Source: Bemisia tabaci
Lineage: Eukaryota; Arthropoda; Insecta; Hemiptera; Aleyrodidae
NCBI RefSeq assembly: GCF_918797505.1
Contig: NC_092800.1
Span: forward strand, 40,839,430 to 40,903,429
Direction: 5' to 3'
Length of the DNA stretch: 64,000 bases
In this document: positions 1 through 10,502 of the stretch, in pieces
Position numbering within the stretch: position 1 is the stretch's first letter
Layout: every line of letters starts with the position of its first letter
The notes under the pieces: model-generated
The model's database searches: none
What the model was told of the DNA's origin: nothing
The model's input: only the letters and a program-made list of their open reading frames with translations
Program-made: the position numbers and the translations under genes

Positions 1-270
1 CCAACATAATTGGACGAAAAGTTGGATGGGAAGTTGAACGCAAAAAAAATTTGATTCAATTACTCTCCGTCCAACTTTCCATCCAATTGGCGGCACCAAT
101 TGGATGGAAAGTTGAACGAAAAGTTGAATGTGACGTCACATTCAAGTTTCCGCTCAATTTTTCATCAAATTGTCGTTTCCCCGCGTCAGTATCACACTAT
201 CCAACGTTCCATCCAACTTTTCGTCCAATTATGTTGGATGAAAAGTTTCATCGTGTGAATTGGGCTTTAC
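1..270. repeat. Foldback MITE, family 1, cut by the window edge
   Basis: The first 29 bases (ccaacataattggacgaaaa...) return as a reverse complement at about 208-236, and further short inverted pairs (ccaattgg, aaaagttgg) lie between, so the segment can fold on itself. A diverged second copy is at 27806-28111, sharing the outer end (caattcacac / gtgaattggg), a central tgacgtca palindrome (131-138 here) and blocks such as aatttgattcaattact. The left end is outside the window. It has no coding capacity, and short ORFs across it are chance readings of the palindrome. Confidence 0.75.
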
Positions 271-1996
271 CATTACTTGTGAGCGTCCGCATCCAAGGGA
301 TCTCATCAGTTTATGGAGACAAATTTTCTGCACGAATCAGCGATAAATATCTTCTATACTCTATGATTACTCGAACTTCATCATTACTGATGTTGAGACT
401 AAGGTAGAGGATATCTTAATATGCACCTACGCGATGCATGACGTCATCTAATTTATTTTTCTGGCGGACGGTAACTCCTTCATTAGGAACAAATAAACTT
501 GGCGCCCGCATGAATCTTGATATATTTTCCGTTTATTCGTATACTTCAAATATCGCAAAGCAATTTTGTCACATTTGTAACCGGATCATCACTTAGTTAA
601 TGAAAAAAGTGCATGAAATGCAAAAAAATATGCTCAATGATGACTTGCGAGTTTGAGATCAAGCGAAGCGCCGATCCGAGCAAAAGTCGCCTTCAAATGG
701 TTGAATATGCAATACCATGCCACTCGCGTCTAAATAGTTATCGCTCAAAATCCAAGGGGCTGCTTCATAGAAAAATCTTGATCATTCTCGTGTAGCGCCT
801 CATACAGTTTGGCCAGCTGTGAGTTTTCGTCTTCCTCCTTTTTCAAAACGAAATCCTAATTTAAAAAAAAGAAAAAAAAACGGCCCGTGAACTTTCATCC
901 TGTTTAAAAATTGCTCCGTTGAACCGTTTTCTCTCTAAACAACCTCACTGTCAGCAGCTCTCGATCAAAATAAGATTGATGCAGCGTTGTCACCTAATTT
1001 GACTCACCCGGTGTACCTTTTTTCTTTATTCGTGATTGAAATTCTAAACGTTTTTAATATACAGGATGATCCAGAAGTCCCACACCACTTACGCCAAGCT
1101 TCACTCTCGTAACTTTTTAACAAATTGAGGTAGTTTTTGAGTGCTCCTAGGTTAAAAGAAACGACTTTTTGGACCCCCAAAGTTTGAGGGGTCCTGGAGA
1201 AAGGTAAGAATTTAGTTGTTAGAGGGCTCATGCTGGAATTTTGGATCACCCCGTAGAGGATGTAGAGGACGATTGTTAAAAATGTTTTTGAATAGGCGGA
1301 TGGTAGAAGCTTTGATGCACCGAAAATATCAGCTAAGAATTTTCTATTGAATGGTGAACACTTAAAATTTTCATCGGTGTAATTGAACCGATTATTTTCC
1401 ATATCACGAAATAAGCGCGAAAATCTATGTTCGTGGTAGAAGGAGTGTTTTTTCTTTGTTTTCTCTGGTATAATCAATCATGTCTGATTTCAAAATAGCG
1501 TCCTACAAAACATACATTTTTTGGAATTCGAAGATTGTCAACAAAATGAATAAAACGGGGTTTTCTTGTTTTTCTCGCATTCGCAATTTCGGCGCTTACG
1601 TGATTTGGAAACTAATCTAATCAATTTAGGATCAAAATTTTGGTCAGAAATGGCTTGTAGAGGACTTTGAACTTCCCTGAAAAGCTTGACGGATATCATG
1701 ATAAAATGAAAAACTTTCATGGCAAGAGGGTTGAAGTATATATTTCATTTTGGAAGGCACGTCCAAATATTCTCATGATGAAAATGGTTGAGGTCGGGCC
1801 CAGTTTATATAGGAGGAAGCACGAAATCAAATACTTTGCGCGGCAACTTCAAAGCGCCTCCAGCTACTCAGCTAGTTACCCCTGGCGCTATCTCCTGAAA
1901 CCCACTGAAAGCTTCAGCAAATCGTTAGTGCTGTCAAGTTGTTAGCGCATCCTGATTTCTGAAGGAGGAACCCTATAGTATGATACTACCTTGCAA
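271..1996. other. Stretch without recognisable gene
   Basis: No ORF here shows family similarity or supporting splice sites. The block at about 1060-1250 begins with a 'tacaggatgatccagaagtccc'-like end of the kind seen at transposon termini, but I could not find its partner end. The 157-residue minus-strand ORF at 1004-1477 has no recognisable domain and is probably chance or transposon debris. Confidence 0.4.
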
Positions 1997-2447
1997 AGGA
2001 AAAACGCCGTATGAGCCTTCAAACGTTGCCAAATTTCCTTCGACAAAACACGAATTTTCAGGAAAATTTGTGAATATTTCTCCTCCGATTTTCCTCAGGA
2101 TTTCGTTCGTGATTTGATCTAAAAATTCTGAAAAACTCAAGGGGATATTCTCATAACTTTCATCAAAAATAAATATTTTCTGAAAGGAAATTTGGCAACA
2201 TTCGAATGCTTAATCGACGTTTTTATGTAGCACGGCATTAGAATGTTGCCAAATTTCCTTTCAAAAAATATTTATTTTTGATGAAAGTTATGTGTATTTC
2301 CCCTTAAACTTTTCAGACTTTTTAGATCAAATTACGAACGAAATTCTGAGGAAATTCAGAGGAGAAATATTCACAAATTCTCCTGGAAATTCGTGTTTTG
2401 TCGAAGGAAATTTGGCAACGTCTAAAGGCTCATACGGCGTTTTTCCT
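1997..2447. repeat. Foldback MITE, family 2, full-length copy
   Basis: The termini are aggaaaaacgccgtatgagc and its reverse complement gctcatacggcgtttttcct. The arms are about 220 bp each and pair almost throughout, leaving only about 10-15 bases unpaired around 2225-2240. Internal landmarks such as ccaaatttccttcgaca and its complement confirm the palindrome. Related or partial copies lie at 2475-2712, 13512-13733 and 16430-16650. There is no transposase, so the element is non-autonomous. Confidence 0.85.
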
Positions 2448-2474
2448 GTGTATGCATCTAGAAATCTGCCTCGC

Positions 2475-2712
2475 TTCGGAAAAACGACATATGAACCTTC
2501 GAATCATGCCAAATTTCTCACGATATAAGATTAACATTGATGGCCAAAGTACAAAATCACGTATCTCCGTGTACGACGTTTCTCAGGATCTAGTTCGTAA
2601 TTTGGTCTATAGAGTGAAAGTTTCTAGGAAAAATATGCATAACTTTGTTCAAAAACACATATTTTCAAAGCAGAAATTTGGCAATATTCGAATGCTTAAA
2701 CGGCTCCCCTGA
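2475..2712. repeat. Diverged copy of foldback family 2
   Basis: It starts with cggaaaaacgacatatgaacc and ends with a block like the centre of family 2 (aatttggcaatattcgaatgctt). It is only one arm's worth of sequence and lies directly beside the full copy, so it is a solo arm or a deleted copy. No coding content. Confidence 0.55.
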
Positions 2713-2849
2713 GTAAAGGAAGTATTGCCGAAGAAAATTATAAAAACGAAGTGGTTATTCGGCGGTACCGTACCACCGAATAACGTCATCCTTATAAAAA
2801 AATTAAATCAGAAATTAAAATGTCTTCATTTTTATGCGGATCAGAGAGC

Positions 2850-3262
2850 ACTGGAAAAAAACACATTGGATCTAGAATCCACACTCTTAAAAACATCGAC
2901 AAGAAAAAGTACTCTTGATTCAATCAGAATCTAGCTTAAATTGAGCACCAAGCCTCTTAATTTAAGCGGATTTTGTTTTGATTCAAGGAAAAATCCGATT
3001 GAATCAAGAGTATTTTTTCTTGTCAATGTTTTCATGAGTCTGGACTCTAGATCCAATGTGTTTTTTTCCAAAGGGATGCTGGTTTTATTTCGTTAGTGAC
3101 TCCATCCCTGACTTAATTATTCGTGAACGGATGTTTTTTTCTGCTTCCCTTTTTCCATGTTATACTGCGTCACTAACGGAAATTGATGACGAATATACGT
3201 TAAAAACGAGCCCGTCACTTTATGAACTCACACGCATCACGCATTAATTGATTCTGCACTTC
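2850..3262. repeat. Repeat unit with palindromic core, copy 1 of 2
   Basis: The core at 2850-3074 is a palindrome: ctggaaaaaaacacattgga at one end and tccaatgtgtttttttcca at the other, with 'gattcaatcagaatc' and 'gattgaatcaagagta' inside. It is followed by about 170 bp (gctggttttatttcgttagtgac...) that is also present after the second copy at 3988-4417, in the same order and orientation. The unit therefore moved or duplicated as about 400 bp, more than the palindrome alone. Confidence 0.75.
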
Positions 3263-3409
3263 CCAACCCACTAACCCAATTACTTGCCCATAGAATCGGT
3301 TTTGATCGGTTCACGTTTTCATTTTTCGTTCGAATTCACGTCGGTCGAATACATACCGTCTCGTTACATGCAGAATGCAGACTTCCTATCGTACTCTTTT
3401 TAACTGAAC

Positions 3410-3815
3410 AATTCGCCTTCTGCTGCGTCTGCAGCAATTGTTGTTACGAATATGTTATGCGTGCTGATTTCAGCACATTACATACTTGACTCTCTGAAGG
3501 CGTTTTATGTGCGAAAGCAATTCGCCTTCAGTTGCGTCTGCAGCAATTGTTGTTACGAATATGTTGTGCGTGCTGATTTCAGCACATTACATACTCGACT
3601 CTCTGAAGGCGTTTTTTTGGCGCAAGTAGCGAAATCTGTCGGAGAACGAACGAAGTAGGGATTGAGCGATTCAATCACACTTCTGTTGCTCTCCAACAGG
3701 GTGCTCTACTTTCGCACATTAAACGCCTTCAAAAAGTCAAGTATGTATTGAACTGAGATTAGCACGCACAACATAATCATAACAACAATTGCTGCGGACG
3801 CAGCTGAAGGCGAAT
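3410..3815. repeat. Tandem pair plus inverted third copy of a ~105-bp unit
   Basis: Units starting aattcgccttc at 3410 and 3519 are near-identical direct repeats (period 109) that contain tgcgtctgcagcaattgttg and gctgatttcagcacattaca. A third copy at about 3720-3815 is inverted and ends ...gcagctgaaggcgaatt. The arrangement can fold as a large hairpin with one arm doubled. No protein is recognised. Confidence 0.75.
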
Positions 3816-3987
3816 TGAAAACAACCGTATGATACACGTTGAAAAAAACTTTTGAACGACATTTTTGTACTTCCCCTCACAGTTGTCTCGATTGAGGCAA
3901 AACAAAAATGCACCCGAAAAACGGGGGCGAGCCCATGAGTCGCAAATAAAGGTAACCTAACAACTTTTCACTGATATTTTCGTCCAC

Positions 3988-4417
3988 TGGAAAAAAAATC
4001 TAGATCTAGATTCCAGACTCTTAAAAACATCGACAAGAAAAAGTACTCTTGATTCAATCAGAATCTAGCTTAAATTGAGCACCAAGCCTCTTAATTTAAG
4101 CGGATTTTGTTTTGATTCAAGGATAAATCCGATTGAATCAAGAGTATTTTTTCCTGTCAATGTTTTCAAGAGTCTGAACTATAGATCCAATGTGTTTTTT
4201 TTCCAAAGGGCTGGTTTTATTTCGTTAGTGACTCCATCCCTGACTTAATAATTCGTGAACGGATGTTTTTTTTTTCTGCTTCCCTTTTTCCATGCTATAC
4301 TGCGTCACTAACGGAAATTGATGACGAATATACGTTAAAAACGAGCCCGTCACTTTATGAACTCATCGCCTGAACCACCCGTCCCACATCACGCATTAAT
4401 TGATTCTGCACTTCCCT
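3988..4417. repeat. Repeat unit with palindromic core, copy 2 of 2
   Basis: Same palindromic core and same right flank as 2850-3262, offset by about 1138 bp. Differences include a longer T run (about 4268-4276) and about 25 extra bases (cctgaaccacccgtcccac) near 4367-4387. Between the two copies lies the 3410-3815 hairpin. Confidence 0.75.
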
Positions 4418-4486
4418 ACTTCCGGAACGTTTCATTCTCCATTAGCCGTGCTATTTAGTGAGCCCGATTATTGAAAGTGAGAACGC

Positions 4487-4651
4487 CAGTGGCGTGGCGT
4501 GAATTGCGATATATCGATTGTTATGCCGTTTAAACCTATGGTAAAGAATCGATTTTTAAGGTGTTCGCTGCGAACACCCTGTTTATCGATCTTTTTCCAT
4601 AGGTTTAAATGGCATAGCAATCGATATATCGCAAAGCACGCCAGGCCACTG
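4487..4651. mobile_element. Short non-autonomous hAT-type element with 8-bp target duplication
   Basis: The termini are cagtggcgtggc and gccaggccactg. The body is strongly palindromic, with gcgatatatcgattg on the left pairing with caatcgatatatcgc on the right and tttaaacctatgg pairing with ccataggttta. The flanks gagaacgc (4479-4486) and gagaacgc (4652-4659) form an exact 8-bp duplication, the hallmark of hAT insertion. A second copy with its own duplication is at 19741-19948. About 165 bp, no ORF. Confidence 0.85.
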
Positions 4652-5031
4652 GAGAACGCCCACGCCCAACCCGGCCCAAAAGAGGAGGCAGATTTTAACA
4701 GGAGCAAGTTACACCTGAGGCTAGAATTAAAATAGCTTGTATTGAAAGAAATGATTTTGAGCTATCGGGATGTCGCTTATTTTTTGGACTTTCGCTTTTA
4801 CTAAATTGCAGGAAAAAACCCTCACAACAAATAACCTCAAAAATGAAGCGTTTAATTCTAGTTTTGTCATGCTATTTGCAGCCATTAATATAGGAAAAGT
4901 AAAATATTTTAAAATCCTGAACAAATTATAATAAATATAAACTTCAAAATCGTAGGAGTAGCATGAATTGAAAAATCAATGAACAAAATTCAGTTTGCTC
5001 GGTAATTGAATTGAACATAGTTGAGCGAAAT

Positions 5032-5232
5032 AGTCGCATCTCATTGCGGTGTTTCGAAATCTCATCTCCTATTTTAATGGTTTGAAAGGAAATTGATCGA
5101 CATTTCATTTCAAACGTTTTTGCACTTGTTCTCGTCCATGTAAAAGGTATTTTTACAAAATGTTGGGAGGTTTCCCTCTAAAAATTTAAAATAGGAGATG
5201 AGATTTTGAAACAGTGCAATGTGAATTTGACT
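5032..5232. repeat. Palindromic element about 200 bp
   Basis: The left arm reads aaatctcatctcctatttta and the right arm taaaataggagatgagattt, with outer bases that also pair (agtc...gact). Arms are about 45 bp. The interior has no coding signal. Target duplications are not clear. Confidence 0.7.
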
Positions 5233-5347
5233 CTTTGTCTTGACTCTATCCAAGACTAATTAGTGCTCCCTACCTCAGTACACAAGAGCATTAATTTAAA
5301 AAAAAAAAATCTAAGGTTGGGTCGAAAAATAGTGGTTTGAGTTTCCG

Positions 5348-5588
5348 GTTCCGAACGGTGAATCGAGTCAACAGGAGCGGTCGGAAAAAAAATTTAGAAA
5401 CTTTAAACGCTTATGACTCCGTGTGTACAAAACTTTGAGGCTTTAAAAGTGGTTCCATTGGTTTCCTCGTGAAATTTGTTTCCATGAGCACCCCTTGAAG
5501 TTTCAAATGTTACGGAATAAACATCAAAATTTGCAGTTCAATAAAAAATTTCATATTCGACCTCTCCAATCGACTCCATCCACTGTAT
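5348..5588. repeat. MITE family 3 (cgcacagtggatcgagtcaa ends), diverged copy
   Basis: Shares with the copies at 8224-8460, 9799-10035 and 12857-13093 the terminal block (gatcgagtcaa...gag.ggtcgg) and internal blocks such as aaactttaaacgcttat, ggttcca.tggtttcctcgt and caaaatttgcagtt. The left end is the more eroded, and the right end reads ccatccactgta. Non-coding. Confidence 0.7.
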
Positions 5589-5881
5589 CCGGCTAAAAAC
5601 ACCTAATGGTAACGAAAATAATGAGCAGTGAGCGGTCTAGTTCGCATTTGTGCCGTCAGAGGGCGTAAAGTTGCAATGTAATAATTGCGTAGGCTATAAT
5701 CCAACAATTTTGAGAGAGCCTCGCTGCAACGACGGATTCCCGAGGCGGCCGGTGTTCTTTACTCCGGGCTCAAACAGAAGGAGAAAGAGCCGGAATTCGC
5801 GATGGAGAAGTCGCAGAAATATGCTGCCTCGTAATTTCCGATAAAAAGGAAGCATGAGTCACACCCGCTCAGGACGCTCAA

Positions 5882-5904
5882 CCCCCCCCCCCCCCCCCCC
5901 CCCC
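5882..5904. repeat. Homopolymer C run, 23 bases
   Basis: An uninterrupted run of C followed by ggg. Such runs are rare in an AT-rich genome and often collapse or mis-size in assemblies. Confidence 0.95.
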
Positions 5905-6041
5905 GGGTTTCAATTATACGCAGCGCGCAAAGCTCATCCGAGACGCACGGTCAGCTACGCAGCTTTCTCAATGCAGCTATTTCTGAGCCGTCCATTTGTA
6001 GCGAGGGAAATTTTGCGGCCTTCCTGACATAAGAGCGTACC

Positions 6042-6355
6042 TGCACGGAGAGAAAAACTTCGTGCATGGGACCCGAAGTTGAGGTCATATGGATCTCTGA
6101 AGTTTTCGGATCACGCAGCCAAAAACTTGAGGTCCAACTCCCGAAGTTCGGGTCAGGAATCTGAAGTACTTAGGTATGTACCGGATACTTCAGATGTGTG
6201 ACCGGAACCCTTCGGTATGTACCTAAGTACTTGAGATGTCTGACCCGAACTTCGGCAGCTGGACCTCAAGTTTTCGGGTGCGAGATCCGAAAACTTCAGA
6301 AATCCATATGACCTCAACTTCGGGTTCCATGCACGAAATTTTTTTCTCCGTGTGT
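6042..6355. repeat. Foldback element about 315 bp
   Basis: The left end tgcacggagagaaaaacttcg and the right end cgaaatttttttctccgtgtg are inverted. The arms continue inward through gaagttgaggtcatatgga / tccatatgacctcaacttc and gaagtacttaggtatgtacc / ggtatgtacctaagtacttg, so nearly the whole element pairs. Non-coding. Confidence 0.8.
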
Positions 6356-6697
6356 GATTCGCTTTGCAGAGGATTTAAGATTTGGCCATTATTTCGCCTT
6401 CTAATTTGACTGGTAGGCGAATCGCGCACCCCACGCGTTGAAATAGTCGTATCCTCTAAGATGAACAGTTTAATGTACGTTCAGTCCTTCAAAGGACGGA
6501 AGTCTTGGTGCTGGACCGACGAAGGCTGGATGAATGGTAATAATGCAGTGGGGCCTTATTGAAAAGTGAATAAATTTTCTAACCGTCGATTGATTTAATC
6601 TCAAGTATCTATATTTTTCGCGTGGTTAGAAACAAGAAGAGTAAAAAATGCAAAACCTGTGATTCCGATGATAGATTGGACTATGAACGTGACTGAA

Positions 6698-7504
6698 CAG
6701 GGCCGGATTTACTTACTTGCCGCCCATGGGCCGCCTGGATTTTGCCGCCCCCTTCTCATTCGTTTTGAAACATCAATATAAACTATCAAGTAAATGTGCC
6801 GGAGGGAGAGGGATGCATAACTCGCGTTTACTCGTGTTGGACACATTTTTTGCGAAAGCCCTGTCAACACTACGAGCGAAAGTTCACGAAACTTGGCGCA
6901 AAATTTAAGTCCCGTAAACCTATCTCTTTGTGGACAAGGCCTTCCATTCATATGAAATTAACAAAAAAATTATGAAAGAACAAACATAAATGTGATTTAA
7001 TAATTTTAACTTCCGCCGCCGCCGCTGACCGCACTGTGTTTGACGCAATGCGGGAAGTATTCCTGCAGTCTTGTAGGCGCTATGCGTTTCACGCCGCCCG
7101 CTGCTTACCGCAGCGACCGCACTGTCTTTGACTCAATGCGTGAAGTATTCATGCAATCTTGTAGGCGCTAATACGTGTTACATGCCGACCGCCGCGCCGA
7201 GGGTTTTTCTTTTTCATCTCAAGTTCTCGTCATCATTGCTCTCTGCGCCGCGCCGTTCCAGGCCAAATTCCGTGTTCGATTTCTCTCTTAGTCTTAACTC
7301 GACTAATTAAAGGTGCTGTCTATTCTATCACAGAAAGACGACAAAATTAGAGATGTACTCTCAGGAAATGAGAGATTTTGTCACCTTTTCCCTTTGTATT
7401 TTTTTTCTGAATCAGATTTTTCTTTATACTTACATTTAAAAAAAATTGCAAAATTTGCCGCCCCCTAAATTGGCCCATGTGGCCACCCCCTAAATCCGGC
7501 CCTG
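6698..7504. mobile_element. Non-autonomous hAT element, 807 bp, with exact target duplication
   Basis: Terminal inverted repeats cagggccggattta and taaatccggccctg. The flanks tgactgaa (6690-6697) and tgactgaa (7505-7512) are an exact 8-bp target duplication. Sub-terminal bases also pair (ttgccgcccatgggccgcc against ggcccatgtggcc). No transposase fragment is recognisable. The middle (about 7025-7175) holds a direct duplication of about 105 bp, each unit containing gaccgcactgt.tttgac and tcttgtaggcgcta. Part of it (aatgcgtgaagtat, taggcgc) recurs in the hairpins at 11013-11090 and 15422-15499. Confidence 0.88.
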
Positions 7505-8223
7505 TGACTGAATATGAGTAGATTTCATATCGTGGTATGCAAACAGCGTAACATTTAAAATGATAGTTTGACGTTAAACAAAAAGGCGTTGCGGTAAGGC
7601 GTCTGACACCTTGACGAGGCACTTTTCGGTCTTCATTTCTTGTGACTGAGGAAGTGAGGAGGTTTAGTTGTTAAGCGTTGACCCAAAAAATGTTTTCGAG
7701 TACGGACAAGCTTCAAGCTATTCAAGAAATCAGCAGTTTCTCACGTGCATCGTGGAGTAATCTAAAGAATGAAGGAATGTTGTTACAGTTACAAAAATAC
7801 ACGCTCATTTGCTCTGGCAATTTTAATCGCAATGAGTGGCAAGTGGGAGCGTCTAAGATTCGGATTATGTACATTTTGTTTCGCTTTTGAAGTTCACTCA
7901 TGTTCAACATTTTTGCGAGCGATCTCCACCTGAGAGAAAATACGCTTCTGACTATGAAAATAAACATAAATGTCGAAGAATCCAAAAATTCATGAGCCCG
8001 TGCCCGATATCTATTCTTTGTGATATTTTTTTGCACAGCTCGAGAGTTCTTGAAATTTCTTTTCATATGCACTTCAAATCAAAATATTCCATTGTCAACC
8101 GACTCAAACCGTATCACACGTGATTACAGTTTCACCATCGATTTACTCTCTCTTTCTCTGAGAAGTCCAAAGGTATCAGGAGGCTGCCCGAAAAATAAAT
8201 GTTCCGGGAACAGCCCTCCCCCG
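7505..8223. other. Stretch without recognisable gene
   Basis: Contains the right target duplication of the hAT element and then sequence with several overlapping short ORFs on both strands (7678-8247), none with a recognisable domain. The overlap of open frames is mutually inconsistent, so I see no supported gene. Confidence 0.4.
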
Positions 8224-8460
8224 CCGCACGCTGGATCGAGTCAATGAGAGAGGTCGGACAAAATTTGGAAAATTTAAAAGCTTATAACTCCGATCATACA
8301 AAACTTTAAGGTTTTATAAATAGTTCCAGTGGTTTCCTCGTAAAATTTTCATCTAGAAGCACCTTACAATATTAAAATGTGACGAAATAAAAATCAAAAT
8401 TTGCAGTTTTAGTAAAAAATGTCGTGTCCGACCTTTCTGATTGACCCGATCCACTGTGCG
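8224..8460. repeat. MITE family 3, well-preserved copy
   Basis: Starts cgcacgctggatcgagtcaa and ends gacccgatccactgtgcg, so the ends are inverted relative to each other. Internal blocks match the other three copies. About 237 bp, non-coding. Same orientation as the copy at 5348-5588. Confidence 0.82.
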
Positions 8461-9798
8461 CCGATACCTATTCCCAGGACCATTTTGAATCTTCGACAAT
8501 ATTGCGATAGCAATTTCAAAATCGAGCATGCTAACTTCTCAGTACTAATTTTTTGCTTTCCCGGAAACCCATGATAGCGAGCGTGTGACTCCGTTTCCAT
8601 CCCGAGTTGTCATAGTAACTCACATGCCACGCTTCATTCCCGCAGCGCGCAGTTTTTAGGTTAGGCGCTGCGGGCTGCGCGTTTCAAATTGCTAGTTTCG
8701 ATAAATTTTTTTCGCAGACTCGACACTGTCAAAGAGAGACATATCGCGTTGCGTTTTCATCGTGCTCTGCGAATGAACGCAAATCAGTTTCGCTGGAACC
8801 GAGCATGGTTCGGATTCGACATGATTTCCGTGAATCAGGCGTACATCTCCCGGCTTGTCGACGTCTTGTTTTCCTCGCGAATACAGTGAAAAGTGCGTGC
8901 TTGAATTCTACCCACCTGTGCAACCGCGAGGTACCCTCATAACCGATATCCACATCATTTTGCTTCCGGGCTCTGGTGAGTAAAAATAATCATCAAACTT
9001 GAAATTATTTAAAATGAACATGCAGGAAGCTACGATTTTTCAGTCGGACGCCCTAGTAGCGATGACTATTAAAAAGCAATTTTTAAAAACTTTAAAAACT
9101 TTAAATGTTCGTCTTAGGTAACTCTTCCTGGCTATATCTTTCGGTGAAATTCAACACTTTGTGAATTTTACCTGAAAAATTCTATAAAAATTGACTAATT
9201 TTTCGCAAGGACGGTTTTTTTGAGTATTTGAACATTTGTTTAAAATATTTTTAGCGTTGAAAAACCACAGTTGATATTTAAAGAGTTTTTTGACACTTTT
9301 TTTTCTTTCTTACAAATTTTACCTTTTTTTACTTTTACTCTAAATTAGTGTTGCCCGGGCAAAATTTGTGTTGATCTGATATGATTTTGTGTAGATCCGA
9401 GGCAATGGCGTGTTGATCCATAAAAATGCCCTGCACAACGCGTTGTGTCAGATCAACCGAGATTTGCCTCAGACCAAAAAATGTATATCCCGACGACAGA
9501 ATTTCAATTGAAAAACCCGTTATGTAGGGTTAATCCAGCGTCGGTTTTTTCTCATTTTTTTCCTTTATTTTTAGGTATTTTTATTTTTGGTCCATATCAT
9601 TTCTTTTTTTCTCCGTGTGAGTTTGAGTCCATATGAACAAAAATTGAAAATTAGGTATGTTTTGAATCTGAACCTCTGAAGAGTCTCTAGATGAAATGCA
9701 TTGGTAGTCGGATTAGGCTTGTTTGTTTACCGTAGGATAAAATTATGCGGTTAGAGGAAGGAGGAGGAGGAGGGGTGGGTAACCACAGTGGCAGGCGC
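8461..9798. other. Stretch without recognisable gene
   Basis: No family match. A GC-richer part (8600-8960) has an open frame on each strand, but neither has a recognisable motif or splice support. Around 9350-9610 there is a 'ttgatctgatatgattttg' / 'ctccgtgtgag' texture typical of degraded MITEs, without a clear second end. Confidence 0.35.
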
Positions 9799-10035
9799 CG
9801 CACAGTAGATCGAGTCAATTAGTGAGGTCGAAAATGCAATTTTTGACTTGAACTGCAAATTTTACTATTTAATTCGTGACATTTTAAATTTATAGGGGTG
9901 TGCCTAGAAGGGAATTTTACAAGGAAACCAATGGAACCACTTTTAGAACATCAAAGTCTTGTAAAAACGGAGTTATAAGCGTTTAAAGTTTCAGAATTTT
10001 GTCCGATCTCTCCTATTGACTCGATCCACTGTGCG
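9799..10035. repeat. MITE family 3, inverted copy
   Basis: Starts cgcacagtagatcgagtcaa and ends gactcgatccactgtgcg. The internal blocks appear as reverse complements of those in 5348-5588 and 8224-8460 (for example aaccaatggaaccactttta), so this copy is inserted the other way round. A more degraded relative can be sensed at about 10206-10400. Confidence 0.82.
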
Positions 10036-10502
10036 CAGAGCACGGCGGAATGCGCGCTCCGATTACGGCAATGAAGTAAGCACTGAGCAATGATGCATTT
10101 TCAGGGGACAGTTTCACATGCGGCAGTAAATTATGAAGTGTCCTCTTTGTGTAAGGATAACTACTGAACTATGGCTTAGGACCGGTAGCGGGGAAAGGAT
10201 CCTCAAGTAGAAAAAAACTCAAAATGGGGTTGATAACGCCGCACTAGAGACTTTAAAAGTTTATATCTTCCTTAATTCAAAACGTGAAAGTTTAAAGGAT
10301 GTTTCATTGATTTCCTCATAACATTTCCTGTAAGAATCACACCTTAAAATGTATAATGTGACGAAATGAACATCAATTTGCAGTTTCGCAGGCTGGCAGT
10401 TTCTCTACTGAGCAACTAGTCGGTACAAAGGAGAGAAATGTTTTCTCTCCTGAGCACCGAGTTAGTGCTTAGGTACGGATACGGATACTGACTGGTTGCT
10501 TA

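Noticed and set aside
3452..3658. 68-aa ORF with an internal repeat
   Set aside because: It reads through the tandem 109-bp repeat; no start context, and the same frame is not kept in the inverted copy.
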